Of a stretch of 64,000 bases of DNA, positions 53,333 to 62,431 are shown one piece after another. Made by a program: the position numbers and the translations under genes. How positions within the stretch are numbered: the stretch's first letter is position 1; each line of letters opens with the position of its first letter. Origin of the DNA: Bacillus sp. (in: firmicutes) (GTDB lineage Bacteria; Bacillota; Bacilli; Bacillales; Bacillaceae); assembly GCA_031180405.1 (NCBI GenBank), contig JAPSLU010000001.1, positions 45,280-109,279 on the forward strand, in the 5' to 3' direction. Under the pieces are notes generated by a model. It saw nothing but the letters and a program-made list of their open reading frames with translations. It did not search any database and was not told where the DNA came from.

Positions 53333-54724
53333 ATGAGCATGCAACATGCGACAGTCATGGAAGAAACAACGAATCGTCATCCTAAAAAAGCGGGATTAAA
53401 ATTGTCGATTCAATATGCTGTAGGTAATTTTGGTTTAAATCTATTCTTTATGGTAATTTCATCTTATTTGCTTTATTTTTATACGGATGTGTTTGGCATT
53501 TCAGCAGCAGCAGCAGGAACATTATTCTTAATTACAAGGATTATAGATGGCATAACTGATGTTAGTGCAGGATTAATTGTTGATGCGACGAATAGCAAGT
53601 GGGGAAAATTCAGACCATATATTTTGTTTGGTGCAGTGCCGTTAGCTATCTCAGGTGTGTTATGTTTTACAGTCCCAAATTTTAGTGATGGAGGTATGCT
53701 TGTTTATGCCTATGCAACATATATTATATTTGGCTTGATGTATACGGTTGTTAATATTCCATATAGCTCAATGATGACTGTTATTACACAAGATTATCAA
53801 GAAAGATCCACTTTATCATCAGTTAAAGTAGTTTTTGGTACCGTTGCCACTTTAATTGCAACAAGTGCCACCCTACCAATAGTTAGTAAATTCTCTTCAG
53901 AAAGTGCTGGTTTTTTGGCAGTTTCCATCGCATTTGGAATCATCGCAATTATTACATTACTTATTACATTTTTTGGTACAAAGGGTATTGAAAAAAAGGA
54001 ACAGTTTAGTGTTAGTACGGATAAAGAGAGATATTCATTTGCCTCTAAAGTAAAAGTAATTGGAACCAATTTTCCACTTTTAATTATCCTTATCTTTATT
54101 GTTGCAAATACGACATCTTTTACGATCCAAAATGGAGCGATGCTTTTCTTCTTCAAGTATAACTATGGGAATGTAGGGATGTTTGCTATTTATTCTTTAG
54201 TAACATTATCGGTTACTTCATTATTTGTCATTATTAGTCCATTATTTGTTAAATGGATGGGGAAAAGAAATTTAGCGATTTTAAGTCAATTCATCACTTC
54301 TATTGGAATGTTAGGGCTATATTTCTATCATTCAAGCAATCTTTCAATTTTCTTGTTTGGAGGAATCGCTGCTGTAGGGATGGGGCTATCAAGACCATTA
54401 TTATGGGCGATGGTACCGGATACAGTTGAATATGGAGAATGGAAAACAGGACTTAGAGCAGAAGGGTTAATTTATTCTTCTTTCATCTTTACCCAAAAGG
54501 TAGGAATGGCGATTGGTGGTGCATTATCAGGAATTATCTTAGCTTCCACAGGCTATGTTGCAAACGCTACCCAAACTCCTGAAGCACTTCACGGTATCCT
54601 ATTCTCTGTTACGATCATACCTGTGATTGCATCAGTCATTGGTATTATTGCCATGATCTTTCATAAATTAGACAGCACTAAATATGCGAATATTGTCGCA
54701 GAAATTGAAGCGAGGAAATCTTAA
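53333..54724 (+). CDS. GPH family sugar:cation symporter
   Basis: This 463-residue membrane protein has twelve predicted helices of the glycoside-pentoside-hexuronide:cation symporter family (MelB-like fold). Typical motifs are YFYTDVFGISAAAAGTLFL, DGITDVSAGLIVDATNSKWG and FRPYILFGAVPLA. GGGAGG precedes ATG 53333. The adjacent sulfatase starts 16 bp after its stop, so the two form an operon: the transporter probably imports a sulfated sugar or small glycoside that the sulfatase then desulfates in the cytoplasm. Confidence 0.93.
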   Translation: MSMQHATVMEETTNRHPKKAGLKLSIQYAVGNFGLNLFFMVISSYLLYFYTDVFGISAAAAGTLFLITRIIDGITDVSAGLIVDATNSKWGKFRPYILFGAVPLAISGVLCFTVPNFSDGGMLVYAYATYIIFGLMYTVVNIPYSSMMTVITQDYQERSTLSSVKVVFGTVATLIATSATLPIVSKFSSESAGFLAVSIAFGIIAIITLLITFFGTKGIEKKEQFSVSTDKERYSFASKVKVIGTNFPLLIILIFIVANTTSFTIQNGAMLFFFKYNYGNVGMFAIYSLVTLSVTSLFVIISPLFVKWMGKRNLAILSQFITSIGMLGLYFYHSSNLSIFLFGGIAAVGMGLSRPLLWAMVPDTVEYGEWKTGLRAEGLIYSSFIFTQKVGMAIGGALSGIILASTGYVANATQTPEALHGILFSVTIIPVIASVIGIIAMIFHKLDSTKYANIVAEIEARKS

Positions 54725-54740
54725 GGTTGGAGGAAATAAC

Positions 54741-56219
54741 ATGCGGAAGAAATCACCACACATTATTATTTTTAACCCAGATCAATGGAGAGGAGATGTC
54801 ATGGGGCATCTCGGTAATCCTGCAGCAGTCACCCCCAATCTTGATGCATTAGTAGAAAATGAAGGGGTATCTTTTGAAAACGCTTATTGTCAAAATCCAG
54901 TCTGTACACCTAGTCGATGTTCTTTTATGAGTGGCTGGTATCCACATGTAAAAGGAAACAGAACGATTTTCCACATGATGCAACCAGAAGATCCGGTGCT
55001 ATTACGTACCCTTAAACAAAACGGTTATCATGTATGGTGGGGAGGTAAAAATGATTTAATTCCACAGGATGCTGATTTCTCAGAATACTGTGATGAGAAA
55101 TTTGAACCAGAGCAAGGGATGAAAATGACCTCAGCCAAACTTAATGATGATTGGCGTGGTGAACCAGATTCTCCTGACTATTATTCATTTTATGGTGGAA
55201 AACTTGAGGAAGGTCATGGATTACAAGGGTTTGCAGATTATGATTGGGGTTATATACATGGAGCGATTGATCGAATAAAAAATGCTCCAGAGGATAAACC
55301 GTTGTGTATTTACCTGCCATTAATGTATCCGCATCCACCCTATGTTGTTGAAGAACCGTGGTTTAGTATGATTGATCGTGACAAACTTCCAGAGAGAGTA
55401 AAGCCGCCAGAGAATTTTGAAGGAAAACCAAGTATGTTAAAGGGGATCGCTGAAATTCAAAGTATGGAATCATGGCCTGAAGAAAAATGGGATGAACTAA
55501 GGGCAACGTACTACGGAATGTGTGCCCGTGTAGACCATCAATTCGGGATGATTATGGACGCATTAAAAGAAGCAGGATTATACGATGACACGGCAGTGTT
55601 TTTCTTCTCAGATCATGGAGATTATACAGGTGATTTTAATATTGTAGAAAAGAATCAAAATACGTTTGAGGATAGTTTAAGCGGTGTACCATTTATCGTA
55701 AAATTACCTTCATCCTATAAGGTAGAACCAGGTGTAAGGGATGCATTAGTTGAATTAATTGATTTTCCGGCAACAGTAGAAGATCTGGTAGGGATTGAAC
55801 CAAATCACACTCATTTTGGACAATCTCTTATTCCTATAATTGCTGGTGAAGTAAACGAACATCGAGATGCAGTATTCTGTCAAGGCGGAAGATTACACGG
55901 TGAAACCCATTGTATGGAATTAGAAGCCACTGACCAACAAGAACCTGGCGCTCTTTACTATCCAAGATTGAAAATGCAACGTAGTGAAGGACCAGAACAC
56001 ACTAAAGCCATCATGGTACGAACAAAGGACTATAAGTATGTAAAACGATTATATGAACAAGATGAGTTCTATGATCTAAAAGAAGATCCAAATGAAGTAG
56101 AAAACCGGATCAATGAGAAAAAATACATTGATATCATCTCTGCTTTAAAAGAGAGGCTTTTAACTTTTTATGTAGAAACATCAGACGTTGTTCGTCATAA
56201 ACCGGATGTTAGATTTTAA
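54741..56219 (+). CDS. Cys-type sulfatase, cytoplasmic
   Basis: This 492-residue S1-type sulfatase starts at ATG 54741 after GGAGGAA. The formylglycine precursor is Cys55 in the motif CTPSR within QNPVCTPSRCSFMSGWYPH. N-terminal metal-site FNPDQWRGD and later FFFSDHGDYTGD support the alkaline-phosphatase fold. There is no signal peptide, so it acts inside the cell on sulfated sugars brought in by the GPH transporter. Activation needs the formylglycine-generating enzyme encoded at 61399. The exact sulfate ester cannot be assigned. A terminator follows. Confidence 0.92.
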   Translation: MRKKSPHIIIFNPDQWRGDVMGHLGNPAAVTPNLDALVENEGVSFENAYCQNPVCTPSRCSFMSGWYPHVKGNRTIFHMMQPEDPVLLRTLKQNGYHVWWGGKNDLIPQDADFSEYCDEKFEPEQGMKMTSAKLNDDWRGEPDSPDYYSFYGGKLEEGHGLQGFADYDWGYIHGAIDRIKNAPEDKPLCIYLPLMYPHPPYVVEEPWFSMIDRDKLPERVKPPENFEGKPSMLKGIAEIQSMESWPEEKWDELRATYYGMCARVDHQFGMIMDALKEAGLYDDTAVFFFSDHGDYTGDFNIVEKNQNTFEDSLSGVPFIVKLPSSYKVEPGVRDALVELIDFPATVEDLVGIEPNHTHFGQSLIPIIAGEVNEHRDAVFCQGGRLHGETHCMELEATDQQEPGALYYPRLKMQRSEGPEHTKAIMVRTKDYKYVKRLYEQDEFYDLKEDPNEVENRINEKKYIDIISALKERLLTFYVETSDVVRHKPDVRF

Positions 56220-56252
56220 TAGAAGGAATAAGAAATAATAATTAAGAAAGTT

Positions 56253-56291
56253 AAAGCGTGAATTCTATATAAGAATCACGCTTTATTTTTT
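56253..56291 (+). terminator. Terminator of the GPH-sulfatase operon
   Basis: AAAGCGTGAATTCT pairs with AGAATCACGCTTT (one bulge) and ATTTTTT follows. Confidence 0.9.
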
Positions 56292-56519
56292 CTCCAAGAA
56301 AATAAATATACTGTAATATAATAAAATATGTCCTGCATTTGGTTTGGATTAATTGTTTTATATTTTATATTACAAGTGATTGTGTATTTAAAATAAGTAG
56401 TAATAGAGATTATCGAAAATTTATGCGCTTTCATTTTTTATAAGCATAATAGAAATTTTATATGATTTAACATATGATAAATTAATTATATATATCCACT
56501 AACATTTTAGAATCCCTTT

Positions 56520-57323
56520 TTATGAAAATAGAGTAGAAATCTCAACATGATGGCCATACATGGCAAATTCTTTAGGTGACATGGCCGTTAATTTTTTAAA
56601 CATACGAGAAAAATAGGAAGGGTCGTAGTATCCGAGATAATCAGAAATAGCTACAATTGTCATATCGGTATTTAATAAGAGATTACATGCTTCAATGATC
56701 CTTAGTTGATGGATATATCTGATTGGTGATTGACCCATTAATTCCTTAAAGATCGATATGGTGTAACTTGGAGACCGATTAATTAACTTTGCCAGCTGCT
56801 CAATTTCAATGTTTCTACGGTAGTTTTCTAACAAGTAGTTCTCTATGATAGACGTGTATTTTACCTTGCTTGGTGTAACTGTAGGGCTATCTAGTTCCCG
56901 GGCAAACATTCCAAGTAATTCCTGAAGTATTCCAATACAAATATAGGATCGGAATTTTTTGTCTCCTCTACTATCCACAAATAATCTCTCAAATCGATGC
57001 TTAACATATTCAGGGTTTCTTGTTTTAAATTTGTGAAATTTTTTATTGATAGGAAATGGATTTGAATAATTGACATTATCATCCATTGTAAACGCAACAG
57101 TATATTTTTGATGCTCACCAGATTCATGGTTCTTTGCACCACGTAAGGTTCCAGAGGGAATAAAAACGAGATCTCCTTTTTCAGCAATAATCTGTTCTCC
57201 ATATACTGAATAGTTGACTTTTCCTTTTACTACTAAGATAAAGACATTATAATCAATTTTTTCTGTTTGAGAATGCCAATTCGGAATTGAATTATCAAAA
57301 AAAACTCCTAATATGTTAATGAT
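56520..57323 (-). CDS. AraC family regulator with apparent non-AUG start
   Basis: The first ATG in this frame is at 57086, but the frame is open back to a TAA at 57338-57336 and codes a clear cupin sensor: NSIPNWHSQTEKIDYNVFIL, VVKGKVNYSVYGEQ, KGDLVFIPSGTLRG, KYTVAFT. No ATG, GTG or TTG exists in that extension. A strong AAGGAGGG (57337-57330) lies just ahead; codons at usable distance are ATC 57323, ATT 57320 and ATA 57314. The C-terminal AraC domain is complete (IEQLAKLINRSPSYTISIFKE, ISDYLGYYDPSYFSRMFKK). It is divergent from the second GPH gene and probably regulates it. The start may be a rare codon or a mutated ATG. Confidence 0.72.
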   Translation of the reverse strand: MINILGVFFDNSIPNWHSQTEKIDYNVFILVVKGKVNYSVYGEQIIAEKGDLVFIPSGTLRGAKNHESGEHQKYTVAFTMDDNVNYSNPFPINKKFHKFKTRNPEYVKHRFERLFVDSRGDKKFRSYICIGILQELLGMFARELDSPTVTPSKVKYTSIIENYLLENYRRNIEIEQLAKLINRSPSYTISIFKELMGQSPIRYIHQLRIIEACNLLLNTDMTIVAISDYLGYYDPSYFSRMFKKLTAMSPKEFAMYGHHVEISTLFS

Positions 57324-57488
57324 ATAGATCCCTCCTTACACTAAATTTCTTCTATAAATTTAATATACATCATCTCTCATGATAGAAATATAGATATTTA
57401 TAATGTGTTAAAAAATCATACATGAAATCGATAAATTGTACATGGACTATAATTCATAACGGCATATATAATTACTACCAATGAAGCG

Positions 57489-57559
57489 ATTAAGCGTTTA
57501 CACATTTTATTTTAAATAGGGTCAACACAAAAATTTTGTAATGATTGAAAACGCTTCAT
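57489..57559 (+). promoter_or_regulatory. Pair of cre/LacI-type sites upstream of the second GPH gene
   Basis: ATTAAGCGTTTACA (57489-57502) matches the CcpA consensus at 12 of 14 positions, and TGAAAACGCTTCAT (57546-57559) matches at 11. They are about 57 bp apart and about 300 bp upstream of the transporter start. TGAAAACGCTT is also present before the first GPH gene. Confidence 0.45.
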
Positions 57560-57602
57560 TATAAAACCCACCATCTGGCCAGAGACAATTTGGGTGTAAT
57601 AA

Positions 57603-57716
57603 ATGGTAAAAAACTTTACCATCTCTTATAGAATTCAGGTAAATGATAGTGATAAGAAAGTCATTTTAAACTATGGTAACCATGTAGTGAACTGCGGTCC
57701 TAAAGGTGAAGAGTAA
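57603..57716 (+). pseudogene. Short 3' gene remnant upstream of the second GPH gene
   Basis: A 37-codon frame (MVKNFTISYRIQVNDSDKKV, then ILNYGNHVVNCGPKGEE) ends at TAA 57714-57716, with two stops just upstream. It has no ribosome site. The KKVILNYGN...V pattern resembles the last beta-strands of some glycoside hydrolases, such as the C-terminal domain of beta-galactosidases, but the family cannot be fixed. It is more likely a gene tail than a small gene. Confidence 0.4.
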
Positions 57717-57863
57717 AAGTGAAAATTTTGTAATTGAATTTATATATGTCTTTGAAAAGTTTTAAACGATTGTTAATTGCTTAATTACTAATTCCAATAA
57801 TAGCGTAATGAATATTTAGGCTATTCAATATGTAATTCGATAACAACAAATGGGGGGATAATA

Positions 57864-59291
57864 ATGGAGCTACGCAAATCAGATATGCAAGATTATACGA
57901 GTAATGATGGACAAAAATCAATTCGTCCTTTTGGTTTCAAAGATAAATTAGGGTATTTACTTGGTGATTTTGGAAATGACTTTACCTTTCTTCTTGTAAG
58001 TGGATATTTAATGGTATTTTATACAGATGTTTTTGGTCTTAATGCTGCAGCAGTCGGAACGCTCTTCATGTTAGCTCGTTTTTGGGATGCTCTAACAGAT
58101 GTCTTATGGGGACGTTTTATTGATTCAAGAAAACCAACAAAGAATGGTAAGTTTATACCGTGGATTGGAAGAATGTCACTTCCAGTTGTCATATCATGTG
58201 TATTATTATTTATACCTATTTCAGGTATGGGGGATGGCTTTTACTTAGCTTATGCATATGTTACCTATATTTTATACGGGTTGATGTACACAGCAGTGAA
58301 CATTCCTTTTGGTGCAATGGCTGCGGTTATTTCTGGAGATTCTGTTGATCGTACTTCGTTATCTGGCTGGAGAACAATGGGTGCCACTTCAGCTGGTATA
58401 GCTATTAATACAATTGCACCGCTTATTGTGTTTGTTGATAACCAGCTTTCTGCAAACAGGTTGCTAATGATTACTGTTGTTTTTGCTATACTAGCATTTG
58501 CTTGTTATATGGGTTGTGTGAAATTAACTAAAGAGCGTATTGTTAACCCAGAAAGAAAACCGGGTGAAAACCCAAGTTTTCTTAATACGATTAAAGGAAT
58601 TGGAAAAAATCTTCCGCTTATTTCGATTTTAATTTCATCACTATTTTTTATGACGTGTGCAATCTTAGTTGGGACAATCAATATCTATCTATTTAAAAAC
58701 TACTTTGGTAATGCAACTATAATGAGTATTTACGGTTTAATACAAGGTGGTGCAATCTTCCTTGCAATGCCAACCTTAGCACCTCTTGTTAAGAGATTTG
58801 GAAAAAAAGAGGTTGGACTAACGGGATTATTAATAGCTGGAACAATATATATCACCTTATATTTAATTCCAGGTATTAACTTAATTCCATTTATGGTTAT
58901 TAATACAATTGGTTTAGTCGGTTTTTCTTACTTTAACTTAATTCTATGGGCTTATGTTACAGATGCACTTGATTATCAAGAATATTTAGTTGGATCTCGT
59001 GAAGATGGAACAGTTTATGCAATTTTCACTTTTACTCGTAAAATTGGATTCGCTTTAGCTGGTGGACTTGGTGGATTTGCATTAGCATTTATTGGATATC
59101 AGTCAAATGCTGTAACTCAATCTTTAGAAGTAAAAGAAGGTATTTATATGCTTGCGACACTCGTTCCGGGTGTAATTTATCTGCTTGTATTTCTTCTTCT
59201 ATTCTTCTTATATCCTTTGAATAAAAAACGAACAGCTGAATTTGTAACTAATTTAGCTGAGAGAAGAGCTGAAAGAGCAAGAAAAGAATAA
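57864..59291 (+). CDS. GPH family sugar:cation symporter (second)
   Basis: This 475-residue twelve-helix transporter of the MelB-like family has YFYTDVFG-like FYTDVFGLNAAAVGTLFML, FWDALTDVLWGRFIDSRKPTKNGKF and IPFGAMAAVIS. It is preceded by GGGGGGA before ATG 57864. It is clearly a paralogue of the gene at 53333 but differs throughout. A sulfatase gene follows 236 bp downstream, with the tail of another GPH gene between them. It probably imports a sulfated or uronic-acid-containing sugar. Confidence 0.93.
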   Translation: MELRKSDMQDYTSNDGQKSIRPFGFKDKLGYLLGDFGNDFTFLLVSGYLMVFYTDVFGLNAAAVGTLFMLARFWDALTDVLWGRFIDSRKPTKNGKFIPWIGRMSLPVVISCVLLFIPISGMGDGFYLAYAYVTYILYGLMYTAVNIPFGAMAAVISGDSVDRTSLSGWRTMGATSAGIAINTIAPLIVFVDNQLSANRLLMITVVFAILAFACYMGCVKLTKERIVNPERKPGENPSFLNTIKGIGKNLPLISILISSLFFMTCAILVGTINIYLFKNYFGNATIMSIYGLIQGGAIFLAMPTLAPLVKRFGKKEVGLTGLLIAGTIYITLYLIPGINLIPFMVINTIGLVGFSYFNLILWAYVTDALDYQEYLVGSREDGTVYAIFTFTRKIGFALAGGLGGFALAFIGYQSNAVTQSLEVKEGIYMLATLVPGVIYLLVFLLLFFLYPLNKKRTAEFVTNLAERRAERARKE

Positions 59292-59324
59292 TTAGAAACT
59301 CTTAAAGGCAGGCGATTGATTTAG

Positions 59325-59432
59325 AGTTTTATAGGGTTTCCAATCATCAGTTTTGTATTAGTTCTTATCCTGTGGCAAATCTACAAACTTGATAAGATTC
59401 ATACACAAGTAGTGGAAGACTTAAAAGAATAA
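59325..59432 (+). pseudogene. C-terminal remnant of a third GPH transporter
   Basis: The frame 59325-59432 reads SFIGFPIISFVLVLILWQIY, then KLDKIHTQVVEDLKE and a stop. The last helix followed by YKLD...V.DL.E is the standard GPH C-terminus, compare HKLDSTKYANIVAEIEARKS at the end of the 53333 gene. It directly follows the intact second GPH gene and differs from its C-terminus, so it comes from another copy, probably lost by recombination between tandem transporter genes. Confidence 0.75.
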
Positions 59433-59527
59433 CTCAAATAAAGACCTTGCAAAAGAGGCTTAATTATTAAAAGGAAAATTAGTAATAACTTATTTAACTA
59501 GAATATAAAAAAAGGAGCAGTACATTT

Positions 59528-61069
59528 ATGAAAATACTATTTTTAGATTTAGATTCAGTGAGCCCGCGTCATTTAGGATGTTATGGATATCATCGTAACA
59601 CGTCACCTAATATCGATAAAATTGCAGAAAAGGGTGTCCGTTTTAATAATTACTATACGTCAGATGCACCGTGTGCACCTTCCCGAACAGCATTGATGTC
59701 TGGTCAATTTGGCATTCGTAATGGGTTAGTAGGCCATGGAGGGACAGCTGGGGATATGAAACTTGAAGGAGTTAACAGAGACCTTTTCGGTCGACTATCA
59801 GTTGGTGGCTCTCTACCTTCCTTCTTACAATTAGGGGCAGGTTTAAATACAACATTAATTAGTCCATTCCCTCAACGTCATGCAACGTATAATTTTTACG
59901 CTGGCTTTAACGAAATTATCAACACTGGTAAGTTTGGAATGGAATCAGCTGAACAGGTTTCTCCTGTTGTAACGGATTGGTTAGAAAGAAATGCAGAAAA
60001 AGATGACTGGTTACTTTACGTAAATTACTGGGATGCTCATACTCCATATCGTGCACCAGAGAGTTTTGGTAATCCATTTGCTGAAGAGCCACTACCAGAA
60101 TGGGCTAATGAAAAAACATTAGAAAAGCACAAGGAAGCTGTGGGTCCTCATACAGTACATGAATTAGTTATCGATCATAATGGAAACACGTATACAAATG
60201 TAGAAAGTGAAAAGTTCCCAAGAAGTCCTGGTGAGATCAAGAACATGGACGATTTGAGATCGATGATTGATGGTTATGACTGCGGTATTCGATATCTGGA
60301 TGATCATGTTGGTAAATTGTTTGCTTTATTAGAAGAAAAGGGAATTTTAGAAGACACGATTATCATCATCTCTGCAGACCATGGTGAGAATATGGGTCAA
60401 CTGGGAATTTATGGGGAGCATGGGACAGCTGATGATGGAACTTGCCGTATCCCAATGATTATTTCATGGCCTGGTATGCAACAAGGTATTGTTGACGATG
60501 GCTTACATTATCATTTAGATTTACCTGTTACACTAGCCGAAATGCTTGAACTACCAGCTTCACCAGATTGGGATGGAAGAAGTTTTGCTTCTGTATTAAA
60601 AGAAGGAAAAGAATGCGGACGAGACTACCTTGTTGTCTCTCAATGTGCTCACGTTGCTCAACGTAGTGTACGTTTTGGCGATTGGTTATATATGCGTACG
60701 TATCATGATGGATATCATTTATTTGATAAAGAAATGTTATTTAATCTTAAAGAGGATCCAAGAGAAGAAAACAATGTTGCAGAACAAAACAAAAATATTT
60801 GTATGGAAGCAACCTACTATTTACATGAATGGCATGATGAAATGATGCTCAAATCTGGTGATGACGTTGATCCTCTATGGACAGTTATGAAAGAAGGAGG
60901 TCCATACCATGCGAAGGGATTCCTTAAAAATTATGGAGAAAGGCTCGTTCAAACCGGAAGAGAGCATCAATTTAATGAATTGAAGCAAAAACATCCTGGT
61001 GAGTTTTCAGAGGAAGTTGATGAAGCAAGAGTTGCATTTACTAGAAAGATGATGAATAACTTATTTTAA
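59528..61069 (+). CDS. Cys-type sulfatase, cytoplasmic (second)
   Basis: This 513-residue S1-type sulfatase has the active-site Cys49 in CAPSR (TSDAPCAPSRTALMSGQF), metal-binding DLDSVSPRHLG, YVNYWDAHTPYRAP, IISADHGENMGQLG and a GEHGTADDGTCRIPMI segment. AAAGGAGCAG precedes ATG 59528. There is no signal peptide, which points to cytoplasmic action after uptake by the preceding GPH transporter. It differs clearly from the first sulfatase and probably removes sulfate from another position or sugar. Confidence 0.92.
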   Translation: MKILFLDLDSVSPRHLGCYGYHRNTSPNIDKIAEKGVRFNNYYTSDAPCAPSRTALMSGQFGIRNGLVGHGGTAGDMKLEGVNRDLFGRLSVGGSLPSFLQLGAGLNTTLISPFPQRHATYNFYAGFNEIINTGKFGMESAEQVSPVVTDWLERNAEKDDWLLYVNYWDAHTPYRAPESFGNPFAEEPLPEWANEKTLEKHKEAVGPHTVHELVIDHNGNTYTNVESEKFPRSPGEIKNMDDLRSMIDGYDCGIRYLDDHVGKLFALLEEKGILEDTIIIISADHGENMGQLGIYGEHGTADDGTCRIPMIISWPGMQQGIVDDGLHYHLDLPVTLAEMLELPASPDWDGRSFASVLKEGKECGRDYLVVSQCAHVAQRSVRFGDWLYMRTYHDGYHLFDKEMLFNLKEDPREENNVAEQNKNICMEATYYLHEWHDEMMLKSGDDVDPLWTVMKEGGPYHAKGFLKNYGERLVQTGREHQFNELKQKHPGEFSEEVDEARVAFTRKMMNNLF

Positions 61070-61086
61070 ATAATAAAATGACCAGT

Positions 61087-61131
61087 ATACCTTAGATTAG
61101 TATTTTACTAGACTAAGGTATTTTCTTTTTA
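61087..61131 (+). terminator. Terminator of the second sulfatase gene
   Basis: ATACCTTAG pairs with CTAAGGTAT and TTTCTTTTT follows. Confidence 0.85.
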
Positions 61132-61293
61132 ACAATCAAATAGTTTTCTTGCATGCAGGTAATAGATATTACACGGAATATAGAAACGAAATATAATAAA
61201 ATTAGTGAGAATGTTAACCTTTGATAAAGAAAGAGATGACGTGGGACTACCAAGGTGACGTTTAGTTGAGAATTTAGGAGTTTTTAAGAAATA

Positions 61294-61338
61294 AAAAGAA
61301 CATTAAATTACTTAAAATAGGTAATTTAATGTTCTTTT
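61294..61338 (-). terminator. Long hairpin terminator of the FGE gene
   Basis: AAAAGAACATTAAATTAC pairs perfectly with GTAATTTAATGTTCTTTT around TTAAAATAG. T runs are present on the minus strand, for the gene ending at 61399. Confidence 0.85.
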
Positions 61339-61398
61339 GTTTTATAAGTTCAATTAATAGCTTCAAAGATTATAGAAAGGTAAAGCATGAAATAGACC

Positions 61399-62370
61399 TT
61401 ACACATCCGCTACACATCGAAACCCTAAATGCCCTGATGAACTATCTGGTGTATTTGAGGTACGAGCAGCAACGCGGTAACGATTACAATAAGAAACATG
61501 ACATAAATAGGATCCGCCACGCATGATTTTTGTGTCTCCTGTTGAGGGTCCCTTTGGATTTGTACGTCCTCCACGACTGTGTATACCTCTAGTAAACCAA
61601 TCGGAACACCATTCCCAAACATTTCCTGACATGTTATAAAGGCCAAATCCATTCTCAGGAAAAGATATGGCTGGAGCAGTCCCTTTAAACCCATCCTCAC
61701 TGGTGTTTTTTTCAGGGAATTTCCCTTGCCAAATATTACATAAATGCTCACCATTAGGAGTTAATTCATCCCCCCATGGATATCTTTTTTGCTCAAGACC
61801 ACCGCGTGCAGCATATTCCCATTCAGCTTCTGTCGGCAATCGCTTACCAGCCCATTTACAAAAGGCTTGGGCATCATTCCAGGTTACATGTACAACTGGA
61901 TGATCCATACGGTCATCAATCGTAGTATTTGGACCCTCTGGTTGGTACCAAAAAGCACCATTGACCCCACACCACCAAGGGGTCGAAGCAACTCTCTTTA
62001 CCCGACTTAAAATTTGTGGAGGTAAGAAACTGTAAAACACAAATGACCAACCGAATTTCTCTGATTCGGTTACGTATCCAGTGGCTTGTACAAATTCTTT
62101 AAATTCTGCATTCGTTACTGCGTAACGATCGATTAAAAAAGGGTCTACCTTTATCTTTCGAACGGGACCTTCACCATCAGCTGGAAAACCTTCTTTTTCA
62201 TTAGTCCCCATTAAAAATTCTCCACCTGGAAGATACACCATTTTATCTTTGAATTGAGTCTCTGTTGATGTTGCAATTGCTTGAGTTGATTTTGTTTTAG
62301 GTTCTTTGTCTTGAAGGGTTTCTCCTCTTTTAATCGAAGAACAACAAGACATCTTCTGTTCATTTTTCAT
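61399..62370 (-). CDS. Formylglycine-generating enzyme (sulfatase maturase, aerobic type)
   Basis: This 323-residue SUMF1/FGE-family protein oxidises the sulfatase active-site Cys to formylglycine using O2 and Cu. The two catalytic Cys are Cys290 and Cys295 in GGSYLCHVSYCNRYRVAAR, with the same five-residue spacing as in known FGEs. Other hallmarks are YLPGGEFLMGT, HPVVHVTWNDAQAFCKWAGK, RLPTEAEWEYAARGG and NMSGNVWEWCSDWF. There is no signal peptide, so it activates the cytoplasmic sulfatases encoded around it. It follows the LacI gene by 61 bp on the same strand. The Cys-pair form means maturation needs oxygen, unlike radical-SAM anSME. Confidence 0.95.
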   Translation of the reverse strand: MKNEQKMSCCSSIKRGETLQDKEPKTKSTQAIATSTETQFKDKMVYLPGGEFLMGTNEKEGFPADGEGPVRKIKVDPFLIDRYAVTNAEFKEFVQATGYVTESEKFGWSFVFYSFLPPQILSRVKRVASTPWWCGVNGAFWYQPEGPNTTIDDRMDHPVVHVTWNDAQAFCKWAGKRLPTEAEWEYAARGGLEQKRYPWGDELTPNGEHLCNIWQGKFPEKNTSEDGFKGTAPAISFPENGFGLYNMSGNVWEWCSDWFTRGIHSRGGRTNPKGPSTGDTKIMRGGSYLCHVSYCNRYRVAARTSNTPDSSSGHLGFRCVADV

Positions 62371-62431
62371 TTCGTCACATCCTTAATTCATTTCATGCTA
62401 ACAGGAGTAAGTTAGTTGGAAAATGTAGCTT

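Noticed and set aside
61329..61526. A 65-codon + strand ORF at the 3' end of the FGE gene
   Set aside because: It overlaps the FGE gene and its terminator antisense and has no ribosome site.
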